In this document: in pieces, positions 1-8,026 of the stretch | Numbering within the stretch: position 1 is the first letter of the stretch | Layout: every line of letters begins with the position of its first letter | Source: an uncultured Prevotella sp. | GTDB taxonomy: Bacteria > Bacteroidota > Bacteroidia > Bacteroidales > Bacteroidaceae | Length of the DNA stretch: 54,895 nucleotides | Direction: 5' to 3' | Assembly (NCBI GenBank): GCA_902495455.1 | Contig: CABUXJ010000016.1 | Location: 1-54,895, forward strand | Made by a program: the position numbers and the translations under genes | The notes under the pieces: model-generated | The model's input: the letters and a program-made list of their open reading frames with translations, nothing else | Databases searched by the model: none | Told to the model about the DNA's origin: nothing

Positions 1-300
1 CGGCGGCCCCGTTGTCGTGCGACGGGGCCGCCGCCGTAATGCAACGAGGGCCCCGTTGCAGAGCCGTAAGGCCCTTACGGCAAGACCATAAATTTGCCGA
101 AATTTTGAGAGTCGGTGCAACTCGCAGCAAATCAACGGTTTAGCAAAAACGCTCAAAAATCGAAAATTTCGGACCATCGGGACGAAATCTCAGGACGACG
201 CGGTTTTTTCAAGACTTTTGTCAACATTATTCCGAGTTTTTAACACTTTGCGGAAAGGAGAAAGAACCGCAGAAAAGGCGACACTACGTTAAAACAAGTT
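1..300. repeat. GC-rich palindromic intergenic element, copy A
   Basis: This stretch upstream of rpsO has no credible gene. It opens with three adjacent palindromes: a 12-bp stem pairing 1-12 with 22-33, a GCAACG..CGTTGC hairpin at 41-59, and GCCGTAAG/CTTACGGC at 63-81. An AT-rich tail to about 300 has several runs of A or T and ends in TTTTTAACACTTT. The same cores recur near 6708-6812, 15931-16040 and 32741-32933, so it belongs to a dispersed family. It may be cut by the window edge. Function unknown. Confidence 0.75.
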
Positions 301-314
301 AACACCGGCGTTTA

Positions 315-342
315 TTCTTCATCCTTCGTTCTTCATTCTTCA
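315..342. repeat. 7-bp simple repeat (TTCTTCA type)
   Basis: Four tandem heptamers of the TTCTTCA/TCCTTCG type sit just upstream of the rpsO promoter. The same heptamers occur at 5131-5172 and 53318-53345. Confidence 0.75.
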
Positions 343-352
343 TGAAAATCAG

Positions 353-360
353 TACCTTTG
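353..360 (+). promoter_or_regulatory. Promoter -7 box of rpsO
   Basis: TACCTTTG matches the Bacteroidota -7 consensus TAnnTTTG. No clear TTTG -33 box is present at the usual distance, because the heptamer repeat occupies it. Transcription would start near 367 and give a leader of about 105 nt containing a small CCGGA/TCCGG hairpin. In other bacteria S15 represses its own mRNA through the leader. Whether that happens here cannot be told. Confidence 0.65.
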
Positions 361-472
361 CACCCGCAATTCCGGAAAGTCCGGTGCATTCGAAGATGTC
401 ACCGTTGTGATTAAGGCGGTCTGGCGTCTGAGATATGTAATCATTACAAACAACATTAATCAAACAAAAGTT

Positions 473-742
473 ATGTATCTTAACAAGGAAACAAAGCAGG
501 AGATTTTCGGCAAGTTCGGTAATGGAACAACAGACACGGGTTCGGCAGAAAGCCAAATCGCGCTTTTCTCTCACCGCATCTCTCACCTCACCGAGCACCT
601 CAAGAAGAACCACAAGGACTACAGAACAGCCCGCTCTCTGACAAAGCTCGTAGGTAAGCGCCGCGCCCTGCTCAACTATCTCTACGACCGCGACATCACG
701 CGCTATCGCGCTATCGTCAAGGCTCTCGGACTGCGCCGCTAA
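473..742 (+). CDS. rpsO: 30S ribosomal protein S15
   Basis: An 89-residue protein of exactly the usual S15 length. It binds 16S rRNA in the platform of the small subunit and is an early assembly protein. The sequence has the typical S15 helices with the conserved TGSAESQIALFSHRI stretch near residues 20-34, the LTEHLK and HKDY region that contacts rRNA, and the KRRALLNYL segment. The reading frame is open further upstream (to 407), but only the start at 473 gives the normal N-terminus MYLNKETK and lies downstream of the -7 box. It stands alone, with a strong terminator after it. Confidence 0.97.
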   Translation: MYLNKETKQEIFGKFGNGTTDTGSAESQIALFSHRISHLTEHLKKNHKDYRTARSLTKLVGKRRALLNYLYDRDITRYRAIVKALGLRR

Positions 743-770
743 TACGACGACAGACCAACAGACAAACAAA

Positions 771-810
771 ACTCCCGCACATCTTCGGACGTGCGGGAGT
801 TTTTGTTTTC
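771..810 (+). terminator. Rho-independent terminator of rpsO
   Basis: A perfect 10-bp stem (771-780 with 791-800) is followed by a T-rich tract. The loop closes with a C-TTCG-G tetraloop, a stable RNA form. Confidence 0.92.
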
Positions 811-956
811 ATACCTGACGGTGATGAATATGATATGGGATGATGACTGCTATGCGACGGGATTGTGATGATCAAGAGAGGACACGATTATAACACGACG
901 TATGCCCAATGGCATGTCCGTTGACGCAAGAAGGCTGACAGGGAAACGTACTACGC

Positions 957-1535
957 CTATTCGCCGCCGCTTCCACCACCCTGATAAGTGTCGTAAGTAT
1001 CGCCGAAGTCGGGATTGTTTCCAAGATCCTCACCCGCATAGTTGGTCTTCAGGATGCGCTGGTTGTACTCCCTGCGCACAGGGCCGGCCCGGAGGATCAT
1101 GTCGTCAAAGCTGACAGTGGGAAAGACCATGCCGAACAGTCCGATGCCGACACGGATGCCGGAGGGCGACAGGTTGTTGCGCACGAAGACAGTGGAATAG
1201 AGCGTGTGCTCCCTGACCTCCAAGGTGTTGTAGCGGTGGAAGTCGTCCATATACGTGTCTTCCGCCAACGAATCGGTCACGGAGAAGACGGTGGAGAGGT
1301 TTCTCACGGCATCGTCTATCTTGTCGCCCTTGACGTCATAGTTGGACTCGATGCACTGCCGTATGCCCACGGAGACCTTGCTGATCATGTCCTGCTCCGA
1401 CGGAACCGTGAACATGGCGACAACGGCCACGATAGCCACGATGGCAAACAGGATGAACAGCTGGCCGAGACAGCTGTGGGTGAACATGTGGATGATTGTC
1501 TCGTCCTTCTGATAGAGGTCTTTGTTCGTTTGCAT
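957..1535 (-). CDS. Conserved membrane protein of unknown function
   Basis: I do not recognise the family. From the start at 1535 (MQTNKDLYQK) the protein has 192 residues. A short N-terminal tail is followed by one strong hydrophobic helix (about residues 24-44, rich in I, V and A) and a soluble C-terminal region of about 145 residues, probably outside the cytoplasm. It ends in a Gly/Ser-rich tail (GGGSGGE). The frame is open upstream to 1574, but those 13 residues look like leader translation. It lies 57 nt after folE on the same strand and may be the last gene of that transcript. Confidence 0.7.
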   Translation of the reverse strand: MQTNKDLYQKDETIIHMFTHSCLGQLFILFAIVAIVAVVAMFTVPSEQDMISKVSVGIRQCIESNYDVKGDKIDDAVRNLSTVFSVTDSLAEDTYMDDFHRYNTLEVREHTLYSTVFVRNNLSPSGIRVGIGLFGMVFPTVSFDDMILRAGPVRREYNQRILKTNYAGEDLGNNPDFGDTYDTYQGGGSGGE

Positions 1536-1592
1536 AGTAGTCAATAATTGGTTTGTTTTAGCAGCCGCGGACACACTCCGGCATGCTCACGG

Positions 1593-2174
1593 CTATCTGT
1601 TATGTATCAGATTCATGAACTCCTGACGCGTCTTTGCCTGATTGAACGCCCCGCAGAAGTCACTCGTGGTGGTCACGGAGTTCTGCTTTTCCACACCGCG
1701 CATCTGCATGCACATGTGTCTGGCCTCAACGACAACCATCACGCCAAGAGGATGGAGCGTCTGCTCGATGCACTCTTTGATTTGCAACGTCATACGCTCC
1801 TGCACCTGCAAGCGGTGTGAGAAGATATCCACCACACGGGCAATCTTGCTCAGCCCCGTTATATAGCCGTTCGGTATATATGCGACATGCACCTTGCCGT
1901 AGAACGGGAGCATGTGATGCTCGCAGAGAGAGAAGAAGTCAATGTCCTTGACTATGACCATCTGGTTGTAGTCTTCCTTGAAAAGTGCATCGGTGAGAAC
2001 CTTGTGCGCGTCCATCCCGTAGCCGCGGGTAAGCACCTGCATGGCTTTCGCCACGCGCATGGGGGTCTTCTGCAGTCCCTCACGTTCGGGGTCTTCACCC
2101 AACAGTTGGAGCACTGTCTTGTAGTGGGAGGCCAGACTGTCAAGGCCGTCACGATATTCTGTTTCCGGATTCAT
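1593..2174 (-). CDS. folE: GTP cyclohydrolase I
   Basis: This enzyme converts GTP to 7,8-dihydroneopterin triphosphate and formate, the first step of folate synthesis, and feeds queuosine synthesis in many bacteria. The 193-residue protein shows the signature CEHHMLPF with zinc ligands C84, H87 and C155, at the same spacing as the E. coli ligands. RLQVQERMT and the C-terminal SDFCGAF region are also typical. The length is that of a type IA enzyme without extra domains. It starts 19 nt after the SPOR gene, so the two are probably co-transcribed. Another folate gene (folK) and a queuosine gene (queA) are at 20444-22065. Confidence 0.97.
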   Translation of the reverse strand: MNPETEYRDGLDSLASHYKTVLQLLGEDPEREGLQKTPMRVAKAMQVLTRGYGMDAHKVLTDALFKEDYNQMVIVKDIDFFSLCEHHMLPFYGKVHVAYIPNGYITGLSKIARVVDIFSHRLQVQERMTLQIKECIEQTLHPLGVMVVVEARHMCMQMRGVEKQNSVTTTSDFCGAFNQAKTRQEFMNLIHNR

Positions 2175-2193
2175 TGCTTTATTGTCGGTTGTT

Positions 2194-2874
2194 TCAATAT
2201 TGTACGCTTATCTTTCCCTTCACGATCGAAGCCTGGGTGTAGCCCAGTTTTTTGATGGCTTGCAACATCTGGTGGGCTTCTTCGTACGTCCGGTAATTGC
2301 CGACACGACATATCCAGCGCGGCGAATAGAAGTGGACGTAAATCGGTTCGCCCGGTATTGCGGCCTTGATCCGCTCTCCGATTTGCTCAGCCTTTATCTT
2401 GTCCTGCCGCGAATTGCCTCCGGCGAAAGCCTGAACGCGAAATCCCGTCACCTTATAACTGTTGCGCATGACTTTCTTTTGGGATGTCGTCGCTTCCGGC
2501 TCGGCCGTTGTCGGATGGTCGGATGTCGCCGATGGCGTCTTTCCTGCAGCCGCGGCAGTGGTTTTTCCGGCTTCCGTTTCGACCTTGCCGCTTGCCTCCT
2601 GTGCCGCGTTTTTTGTCGCTTTACCGGCTTCCGGAGCCGTCGTCCTGGCCGTGGAAGGTGTTGTGGCACGCGGAGTAGCGGTCGCTGACGATGTCTTCGG
2701 CGTCACAGAAGCTGCTTTCGAGCCGTTGATGAGTGCGTCAATGGCGGCATCCTGATGAACGGTCACAGTGCCCTGGCCTTTCACCGGACGCTGAAGTCGT
2801 TCGAGAAAGGTCTGCGCTCCCGCTGTCACGAATGAGCAGACAGCAAACAACATGATGATAACAACTCTACACAT
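2194..2874 (-). CDS. Secreted SPOR-domain protein
   Basis: A 226-residue envelope protein. Residues 1-20 form a signal peptide ending in AGAQ. Residues 45-135 are a low-complexity linker rich in T, A, S, K and P. The SPOR domain occupies about residues 145-224, beginning KVTGFRVQAFAGGNS and containing the paired YRTYEEAHQML motif. SPOR domains bind peptidoglycan strands lacking stem peptides, usually at the septum. It lies between tpiA and folE, a neighbourhood I recall from other Bacteroidota. The precise role is unknown, and the family assignment rests on the SPOR pattern. Confidence 0.88.
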   Translation of the reverse strand: MCRVVIIMLFAVCSFVTAGAQTFLERLQRPVKGQGTVTVHQDAAIDALINGSKAASVTPKTSSATATPRATTPSTARTTAPEAGKATKNAAQEASGKVETEAGKTTAAAAGKTPSATSDHPTTAEPEATTSQKKVMRNSYKVTGFRVQAFAGGNSRQDKIKAEQIGERIKAAIPGEPIYVHFYSPRWICRVGNYRTYEEAHQMLQAIKKLGYTQASIVKGKISVQY

Positions 2875-2952
2875 TGGTCTTTTCGGTATTGTGGACAGGG
2901 CTTTATTATATTGAAAAACGTAGCCCTCAAGATAAATTTAATAATGCAAAAT

Positions 2953-3007
2953 CAGACATTGCCGCGGGCCGTTCGCCCTCAGCGGACCGTCCCGCAGGCA
3001 ATGTCCG
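2953..3007 (-). terminator. Hairpin after tpiA
   Basis: Arms 2954-2963 and 2997-3006 pair perfectly, and further GC-rich pairing is possible inside. Reading on the minus strand, a short T-rich stretch follows. It fits a terminator or attenuator between tpiA and the SPOR gene. Confidence 0.6.
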
Positions 3008-3054
3008 ATGGTCTTTGGCCGTCATGCGACGCCCGAAACAAGGTGCTCCGGAAA

Positions 3055-3810
3055 TCAGAATGCGTCGATGATGCCCTTGAAGTCGGCTGCTTTCAGCGAA
3101 GCTCCACCGATCAGTCCGCCATCGATGTCAGGCTTGGCGAACAGCTCGGGAGCGTTGCTGGCCTTGCAGCTGCCTCCATAGAGGATCGTCGTGTCATCGG
3201 CGACTTCGGCTCCGTACTTGTCGGCTACCACGCTGCGGATGAATGAGTGTATCTCTTCTGCCTGATCAGCGGTAGCGGTCTTGCCCGTGCCGATGGCCCA
3301 GATGGGTTCGTATGCGATGATGATGTTCTTGAATTCCTCTGCGGTGAGGTTGAACACGCTGCCTTCCAGCTCTGCCTTAACTACCTCGTTCTGCTTGTTT
3401 GCCTCACGCTCTTCGAGGCTTTCGCCGATGCAGAAGATGACCTTCAGGCCGTTCTTGAGTGCGAGCAGCACCTTCTCCTTGAGTATTTCGGGTGTCTCGC
3501 CGTAATATCCGCGACGCTCCGAGTGACCGAGGATGACATACTGTGCGCCGGTGCTCTTGACCATTTCGGCAGAAACCTCGCCGGTGTAAGCGCCCTTCTC
3601 CTTGTCGGCGCAGTTCTCGGCGCCCAGTCCGATAACGTCCTGATTGAGGAACTGGGCGACAGTTGCCAGATGAATGAACGGTGTGCAGATGACAACGCCG
3701 CAGTTAGGCTTTTCGGCCGTCAGCGTCTCGTTGAGTTCCTTGGCCAGAGCCACACCCTCCTGAAGGTTCATGTTCATCTTCCAGTTTCCTGCTACAATTT
3801 TCTTTCTCAT
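3055..3810 (-). CDS. tpiA: Triosephosphate isomerase
   Basis: It interconverts dihydroxyacetone phosphate and glyceraldehyde 3-phosphate in glycolysis and gluconeogenesis. The 251-residue protein has the substrate-binding NWK (K11), the catalytic histidine in ILGHSERR (H96) and the catalytic glutamate in AYEPIWAIGTG (E168), followed by the flexible loop 6. The phosphate-binding LYGGS is near the C-terminus. All essential residues are intact. Its first 35 codons overlap the 3' end of the DoxX-like gene in another frame, which suggests translational coupling. Confidence 0.98.
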   Translation of the reverse strand: MRKKIVAGNWKMNMNLQEGVALAKELNETLTAEKPNCGVVICTPFIHLATVAQFLNQDVIGLGAENCADKEKGAYTGEVSAEMVKSTGAQYVILGHSERRGYYGETPEILKEKVLLALKNGLKVIFCIGESLEEREANKQNEVVKAELEGSVFNLTAEEFKNIIIAYEPIWAIGTGKTATADQAEEIHSFIRSVVADKYGAEVADDTTILYGGSCKASNAPELFAKPDIDGGLIGGASLKAADFKGIIDAF

Positions 3811-5128
3811 TTGTTTTTTGTTTAAAAAGTTGATATATCTTGTTAGATTGTCTTTTCTTTCTTACCCATTTGGTCCACGCCCACATTCTGTCGGCCAGTG
3901 CGAGCAGTATCAACGGCAACGCAAACCACGCCACGACAATCAGCGTCTTGGCCATGTCGGAGCGGTCCGGCATGTGTCCCGATTCGATAGTTTCAAGCGG
4001 TCCGCTAAGTTCCTGTTCGTCCGGCAGGCGGTTGTGGCTCCACTTCCGTATGACTGTTCCTCCCTTGATGAGCACCAGACCAGGGCTGCTGCGGATGATG
4101 GTCTTGAGAGTTGTCCCGTCGGTGGTACAGAATTCGTATTCCGCTCCCGTCATGATGCGCCACCGTTCGACGGCCTTGTCGGAACTTGCCGTTAAGCAGA
4201 AGAAGCCATAGCCGTGGTCTTCGGCGTAGTCGTAGACCTGGTTTATCAGGTCCAGACGGCTGTCGTCGGCCTGTTCGAGATATGGTGTCACGAGCAGGAA
4301 GGTATAACCCGGCGCGGCGAGGAGGCTGTCAGTGATGTCCGCTCCGTCGGTCCGCCTCACGATGGAGAAGTCGTGTATCGGCGGGACATAGCCTTCCGCG
4401 GTCTGGACGGTGCGGCTGTCGACAAACGTCCACGTCGAGTCGGGATAGTCGTCGAGCGTGAATTCGCGCTGCTCGCCGTTCTTCTCCATTATGAACGTGG
4501 TCTCAAACTGAGGCGCCGGCGCGTCCTCGGGGATTTCCATTCCGGCCCGTATGTCGGACCCGACGCGATAGGGGCGGAAGTCAAACAGGGGCAGGTCGTA
4601 GAGCGACCACACCTCCAGTAGGATGACAAAGACGGCCGCATAGTTGGTGACAATCCACCGGTTGCTGCGACTGATGATGCGTGTCATACCCATCGGGTGG
4701 CGAACCAGCACCACGGCAGCGGCCAAGAGCACGACGTTCTTCCAGAATGTCTGCCAGTTGGTCAGCGTCACTGCCTCGCCGAAACATCCGCAGTCGCTGA
4801 TGGGATTGGTCAGCGCGAGCCATAGCGTCAGCGGTGTGAAGACAGCGAGAAAGGCGAACACGAGCCGTGAGGTGCGCCGGCGGCGTATGGCGAACAACAT
4901 GCAAGCGCCGAGCCAGAACTCCACGGCCGAAAGGGCTACTGAAGCGCCGAGCGTGACGATGTCGGCGGCATAGGCCTGCAAGCCCCATGCCTCGAGATAG
5001 TCCTCTATCTTATATTGTGTCCCCTGCGGGTCGATGGCCTTGACAAAACCCGAGAGGGTAAATGTCAGACCGAGGAGCAGGCGGCAAAGGTCATATCGCA
5101 GCGAAGACAGCCGGACAAAATGATTCAT
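3704..5128 (-). CDS. DoxX-family membrane protein (BT_3928-like)
   Basis: A 474-residue inner-membrane protein. An N-terminal DoxX-like four-helix region (about residues 5-155) contains GLTFTLSGFVKAIDP and a conserved DCGCFGE. A further helix follows near residue 160. Then comes a periplasmic thioredoxin-like region of about 220 residues, a helix near residue 400 and a short cytoplasmic tail. The architecture matches the Bacteroidota family that sits beside tpiA and is thought to act in redox or respiratory functions. I chose the start at 5128 because the upstream in-frame codons lie inside a heptamer simple repeat. The stop codon lies inside tpiA, so the last 35 residues are encoded by an overlap of 107 nt. 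Confidence 0.85.
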   Translation of the reverse strand: MNHFVRLSSLRYDLCRLLLGLTFTLSGFVKAIDPQGTQYKIEDYLEAWGLQAYAADIVTLGASVALSAVEFWLGACMLFAIRRRRTSRLVFAFLAVFTPLTLWLALTNPISDCGCFGEAVTLTNWQTFWKNVVLLAAAVVLVRHPMGMTRIISRSNRWIVTNYAAVFVILLEVWSLYDLPLFDFRPYRVGSDIRAGMEIPEDAPAPQFETTFIMEKNGEQREFTLDDYPDSTWTFVDSRTVQTAEGYVPPIHDFSIVRRTDGADITDSLLAAPGYTFLLVTPYLEQADDSRLDLINQVYDYAEDHGYGFFCLTASSDKAVERWRIMTGAEYEFCTTDGTTLKTIIRSSPGLVLIKGGTVIRKWSHNRLPDEQELSGPLETIESGHMPDRSDMAKTLIVVAWFALPLILLALADRMWAWTKWVRKKRQSNKIYQLFKQKTNEKENCSRKLEDEHEPSGGCGSGQGTQRDADGRKA

Positions 5129-5130
5129 CA

Positions 5131-5172
5131 CTCTTCGTTCTTCACTCTTCACTTTCCGTTCTTCACTCTTCA
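5131..5172. repeat. 7-bp simple repeat running into a gene end
   Basis: Six heptamers of the CTCTTCA/TTCTTCA/CTTTCCG type occupy the whole gap between the DUF1599 and DoxX genes. The DUF1599 stop codon (5163-5165) and its last residues come from this repeat. Confidence 0.8.
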
Positions 5173-5717
5173 CTTGTGCCGCTCAACTTTATCACGCCAA
5201 AGACTGCGTAGTTGATGATGTCCATATAGTTTGACCCGATGCCCTCGCTGACAAGTGTCTCGCCGCCAAGGTTTTCAATCTCCTTGATGCGTTCGATTTT
5301 GGTCAGAATGAAGTCTGTATAGCTGCTCACACGCATGGAGCGCCACGCCTCGTCATAGTCATGGTTCTTTCGTTTCATCAGTTCCAGTGCCTCGTGGGCA
5401 TACCGGTCATAGTGGGCGACGGCCTCGTCGTTGGTCATGTCGACGGTGTCGGCAAAGCCCAACTCCAACTGTATCAGTCCGACGATGCCGTAGTTGATGA
5501 GTGCGACAAATTCCGACCGGACGCCTTCGTCGACCATCGCCGTGCCCTTCGTCTCGAGCGAGCGTATGCGTTTGGCCTTGATGAAAAGTTGGTCGGTAAG
5601 TGACGAGGGACGCAGGATGCGCCATGACGCCTTGTAGTCATGGAGTTTTTTGACGAACAGCGACCGACATCCGGTCATCGCCTGTTCAAACTGCTCATTG
5701 GTCGAGAGTTGGTTCAT
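5163..5717 (-). CDS. DUF1599 domain protein
   Basis: A 184-residue soluble protein of the DUF1599 family, which has been linked to nucleotide modification in some phages but has no known role in Bacteroidota chromosomes. It is an internal duplication. Residues about 22-88 and 114-180 align with each other: each contains HDY, W, an R/S-rich turn, an IK/IE-R-I helix and an INYxxxGxIxL end. It heads a minus-strand block that continues with the DoxX protein and tpiA. A good promoter precedes it at 5810-5841, giving a leader of about 85 nt. The C-terminal residues SEE are encoded by the simple repeat. Confidence 0.88.
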   Translation of the reverse strand: MNQLSTNEQFEQAMTGCRSLFVKKLHDYKASWRILRPSSLTDQLFIKAKRIRSLETKGTAMVDEGVRSEFVALINYGIVGLIQLELGFADTVDMTNDEAVAHYDRYAHEALELMKRKNHDYDEAWRSMRVSSYTDFILTKIERIKEIENLGGETLVSEGIGSNYMDIINYAVFGVIKLSGTSEE

Positions 5718-5809
5718 ATCCGCTATGTTGACTGCCCCGCCCGTACGACCGGTCTCGACCGTAGCGGTCCTACCGCCGTCGACGGGCGCGGCTTGGTTGT
5801 TATGCGCTG

Positions 5810-5841
5810 CAAAATTAAGAATTTATTGCGAGAATACCAAA
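5810..5841 (-). promoter_or_regulatory. Promoter of the DUF1599-DoxX-tpiA block
   Basis: Read on the minus strand, TTTG (5838-5841) is followed after 20 nt by TAATTTTG (5810-5817). Both boxes and the spacing fit the Bacteroidota housekeeping promoter. Confidence 0.8.
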
Positions 5842-5882
5842 AAAATGCAATTCCCTCTCCCCGGGAAAAGCCTCCCGACGTC

Positions 5883-6344
5883 TCACTGGCCTTCCTTCTG
5901 CCGCTTGTGTATATACTTTATCTTGGCGCACTGCATGTCAAACCGCACCTGCAGCGAGTCCAGTTTTATCTTCGTCAGAGTCAGTGTCCGCAACTGATCC
6001 GCCGTGGCGTTGAGCCCGGAGCGGCGTTTTTCCACCTCCGTCTTGATATATTCGTAGTCGCGGCGTGCCACCTGAAGCAGCTTGTCCGTCTGGTCGAGGT
6101 CTTCCTGTGCCTGCTTGAGCGATATGTTCTGATAGAGCACGAGGGCACGACGGCGCACGTCGACGGCGTTGGGATAAATCTTGCGCAGCGAGTCTATCGA
6201 GGCCAGCGCCATCTCGTAGCGTCCGTGCTCAAAGTCGAAATCAGCCTGCCGGAGCAGTTCCTCCGCCTTCTGTTGCATACCGCCGCCACACGAGGCCATA
6301 AGGGCTGCGGCAAACAATATGATTGAAAGTCTTAATTTGCTCAT
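5883..6344 (-). CDS. Lipoprotein with TPR-like and coiled-coil region
   Basis: A 153-residue lipoprotein with signal peptide and lipobox LMASC (Cys about residue 19). After GGG, residues 25-60 resemble one TPR hairpin (AEELLRQADFDFEHGRYEMA), and residues 75-145 form a charged helix predicted to be a coiled coil. No catalytic motif is visible. The lipid anchor would place it on the periplasmic side of a membrane. A TAAATTTG box at 6483-6490 on the minus strand could be its promoter, leaving a leader of about 130 nt. I do not recognise a characterised relative. Confidence 0.8.
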   Translation of the reverse strand: MSKLRLSIILFAAALMASCGGGMQQKAEELLRQADFDFEHGRYEMALASIDSLRKIYPNAVDVRRRALVLYQNISLKQAQEDLDQTDKLLQVARRDYEYIKTEVEKRRSGLNATADQLRTLTLTKIKLDSLQVRFDMQCAKIKYIHKRQKEGQ

Positions 6345-6482
6345 AAACTACATAAATAATATACACAATTATGATATTCTGCGCCGCAACCGCGTCTGCC
6401 GCTGTCCGTATCCAGTCCGGCCCACCCGACCACGCCACACCTCCTCCCGCCATGCGAGCATGCGAAAGGCACATATTTTCCG

Positions 6483-6490
6483 CAAATTTA
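6483..6490 (-). promoter_or_regulatory. Possible -7 box upstream of the 5883-6344 lipoprotein
   Basis: TAAATTTG on the minus strand fits TAnnTTTG. No convincing -33 box is present. Confidence 0.4.
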
Positions 6491-6639
6491 AGTATCTTTT
6501 TTGAAACGGCCATATTATTACGACAATTTAACGCGTCGCCGACCGTTCCTTCACGGTTTCGCTATGTTCACATTACATTTCCAATTGGCGTGACCCTACC
6601 CTGACATGTTTTGTAAACATTGTTACTAAAAAATCCATG

Positions 6640-7030
6640 ACAAATGAAAATCGCGAAAAAAAGCGGTCGTGATGCTCCGAAATCGTCTCCGGACGGCGAC
6701 GGTTTTACCGTAGCGGCCCCGTTGGTCTGCAACGGGGCTGCCGCTGGGTTGCAACGAGCGCCCCGTTGCATGATGAAAACGGCCCCGTTGCGGACCAACG
6801 GGGCCGCTACGGCAGCGAAAAAACAGCATTTTTGGCCCAAAAAAGCCGTTTTTCGGTCTCCAAAAGTTGCACAAATCGCGATTCTGCGGGATAACCACCT
6901 TTCCGTCAGTCGATTACACTTGCACGCGCAAAACTGCGATATTTGCGACCGACTGAGAGTTTCGTGGAAAATAATGGCAAAATGAAGGCGTTTAGAGGGC
7001 TTTTTTAACACTTTCTGTTAAGTATTTTAC
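6640..7030. repeat. GC-rich palindromic intergenic element, copy B
   Basis: The gap 6345-7176 holds no credible gene. Its centre is a copy of the dispersed palindromic element. Outer arms 6708-6730 and 6790-6812 pair at 22 of 23 positions, and a GCAACG..CGTTGC hairpin (6751-6769) lies inside. Flanking AT-rich sequence contains runs such as CCGTTTTTCGG and, as in copy A, ends with TTTTTTAACACTTT. The inner part differs from copies C and D in lacking the GCCGTAAG core. Confidence 0.7.
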
Positions 7031-7077
7031 AAGTCGTGCCAATATAGATCAGGATAGGGACGAGATTGTCTCCAAAA

Positions 7078-7146
7078 CGAAAAAACGGTGCGGATTGAGC
7101 CTGTCTCCGGACGTTTCGATTCCAGAGACGGGCGCAATCCGCACCG
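7078..7146 (-). terminator. Terminator after lpxA
   Basis: On the minus strand a 12-bp perfect outer stem (7135-7146 with 7086-7097) encloses an inner GTCTC/GAGAC pairing, and six T residues follow. This is a rho-independent terminator for the lpxA-family gene. Confidence 0.88.
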
Positions 7147-7176
7147 ATATAATGGTGTTATCGTTTGGCTGTCTTA

Positions 7177-7950
7177 TCAGAGTTTGCCTATGATACCGAG
7201 TTTGGTGGCATTGATGAAGTCGATGATTGTGCGGACTTCACTGCCATCCGGCACCTGCTGCTCTATCTGCTTGACTGCATCGAAGACAGAGGTCTGGCCG
7301 TGGAAGACGAGGCGGTAGGCATTGGCAATGTGGCCGATGACCTTTTCGCTCACCTTGTGGTTGACCAAAGTCATTTTGTTGACGCCGCCATACTGGACGG
7401 GGTTGCCACTGGCTACGATATAGGGAGGTATGTCTCTGCTGATACGGCAGCCGCTGGAGACCATCGACGATGTACCGATGCGCACCTTCGGATTGATGAT
7501 GACGCTCGATGAGAGGATGACGCGGTTGCTGATCTCGCAGTCGCCGGCAATCTTGACACCGTAGCCGAAGACGCAGGCGTCCGTGATCTTCGTGTCATGG
7601 GAGATGTGGACACCCTCCATGAGGAAGTTGCGGTTGCCGATGACGGTCTGTCCGTCACTGAACGTCGCACGGTTGATGACGACATTCTCGCGGATCGTGT
7701 TGTCGTCGCCGATGATGAGCGACGTGTCGTCGCCCTTGTAGTAAAAATCCTGAGGCACGGCTCCGAGCACGGTGTTCTGGAACACCTTGTTGTTGCGGCC
7801 GAGGCGCGTGCCCTTCATGATGCTCACATACGGATAGATGACGCTGCCGTCACCGATTTCCACATCGTCTTCTATATATGCGAAAGGATAGATGGTGACG
7901 TTCTTGCCAATCTTCGCTTTCGGGCTGATTTCTGCTTTTTCGCTTATCAT
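7177..7950 (-). CDS. lpxA: LpxA-family UDP-GlcNAc acyltransferase
   Basis: LpxA moves a 3-hydroxyacyl chain from acyl carrier protein to UDP-GlcNAc in the first step of lipid A synthesis. The 257-residue protein has the left-handed beta-helix hexapeptide repeats (residues 1-185), the C-terminal helical region with HIANAYRL, and the catalytic HISHD (H118, equal to E. coli H125). H115 is also kept. The positions matching E. coli H144 and H160 are D137 and N153. Other Bacteroidota LpxA proteins I remember keep the second histidine. It may be a divergent or second LpxA with other substrates. It is not next to other lpx genes here; it follows the efflux operon on the same strand. Confidence 0.7.
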   Translation of the reverse strand: MISEKAEISPKAKIGKNVTIYPFAYIEDDVEIGDGSVIYPYVSIMKGTRLGRNNKVFQNTVLGAVPQDFYYKGDDTSLIIGDDNTIRENVVINRATFSDGQTVIGNRNFLMEGVHISHDTKITDACVFGYGVKIAGDCEISNRVILSSSVIINPKVRIGTSSMVSSGCRISRDIPPYIVASGNPVQYGGVNKMTLVNHKVSEKVIGHIANAYRLVFHGQTSVFDAVKQIEQQVPDGSEVRTIIDFINATKLGIIGKL

Positions 7951-7956
7951 AAATCT

Positions 7957-7984
7957 TTAGATGTTAGATGTTAGATGTTAGATG
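7957..7984. repeat. 7-bp simple repeat (TTAGATG)4
   Basis: Four exact tandem copies of TTAGATG lie just upstream of the lpxA-family start. They are followed by an imperfect inverted GGCAGATG-like segment (7984-8025). Confidence 0.85.
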
Positions 7985-8026
7985 GCAGGTGGTAAAATAC
8001 ATCTGCCATCTGACATTTACCATTAT

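Noticed and set aside
367..472. Riboswitch or known ribosomal leader in the rpsO 5' region
   Set aside because: Only one small hairpin is visible and no known leader class could be recognised by eye.
902..1114. Short plus-strand frame after rpsO
   Set aside because: It overlaps the conserved membrane-protein gene on the minus strand and lacks any gene-like features.
6361..6440. Possible tRNA-like sequence on the minus strand
   Set aside because: It is GC-rich and folds weakly, but has no T-loop GTTCRA, no clear cloverleaf and no CCA-side stem.
6568..7011. Minus-strand frame of 147 codons across palindromic element B
   Set aside because: It reads through palindromes and AT runs, has no similarity to known proteins, and the same element at other sites is not open in the same way.
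7957..7984. Possible CRISPR array from tandem repeats
   Set aside because: The repeats are only 7 bp, directly tandem and without spacers; no cas genes are present.
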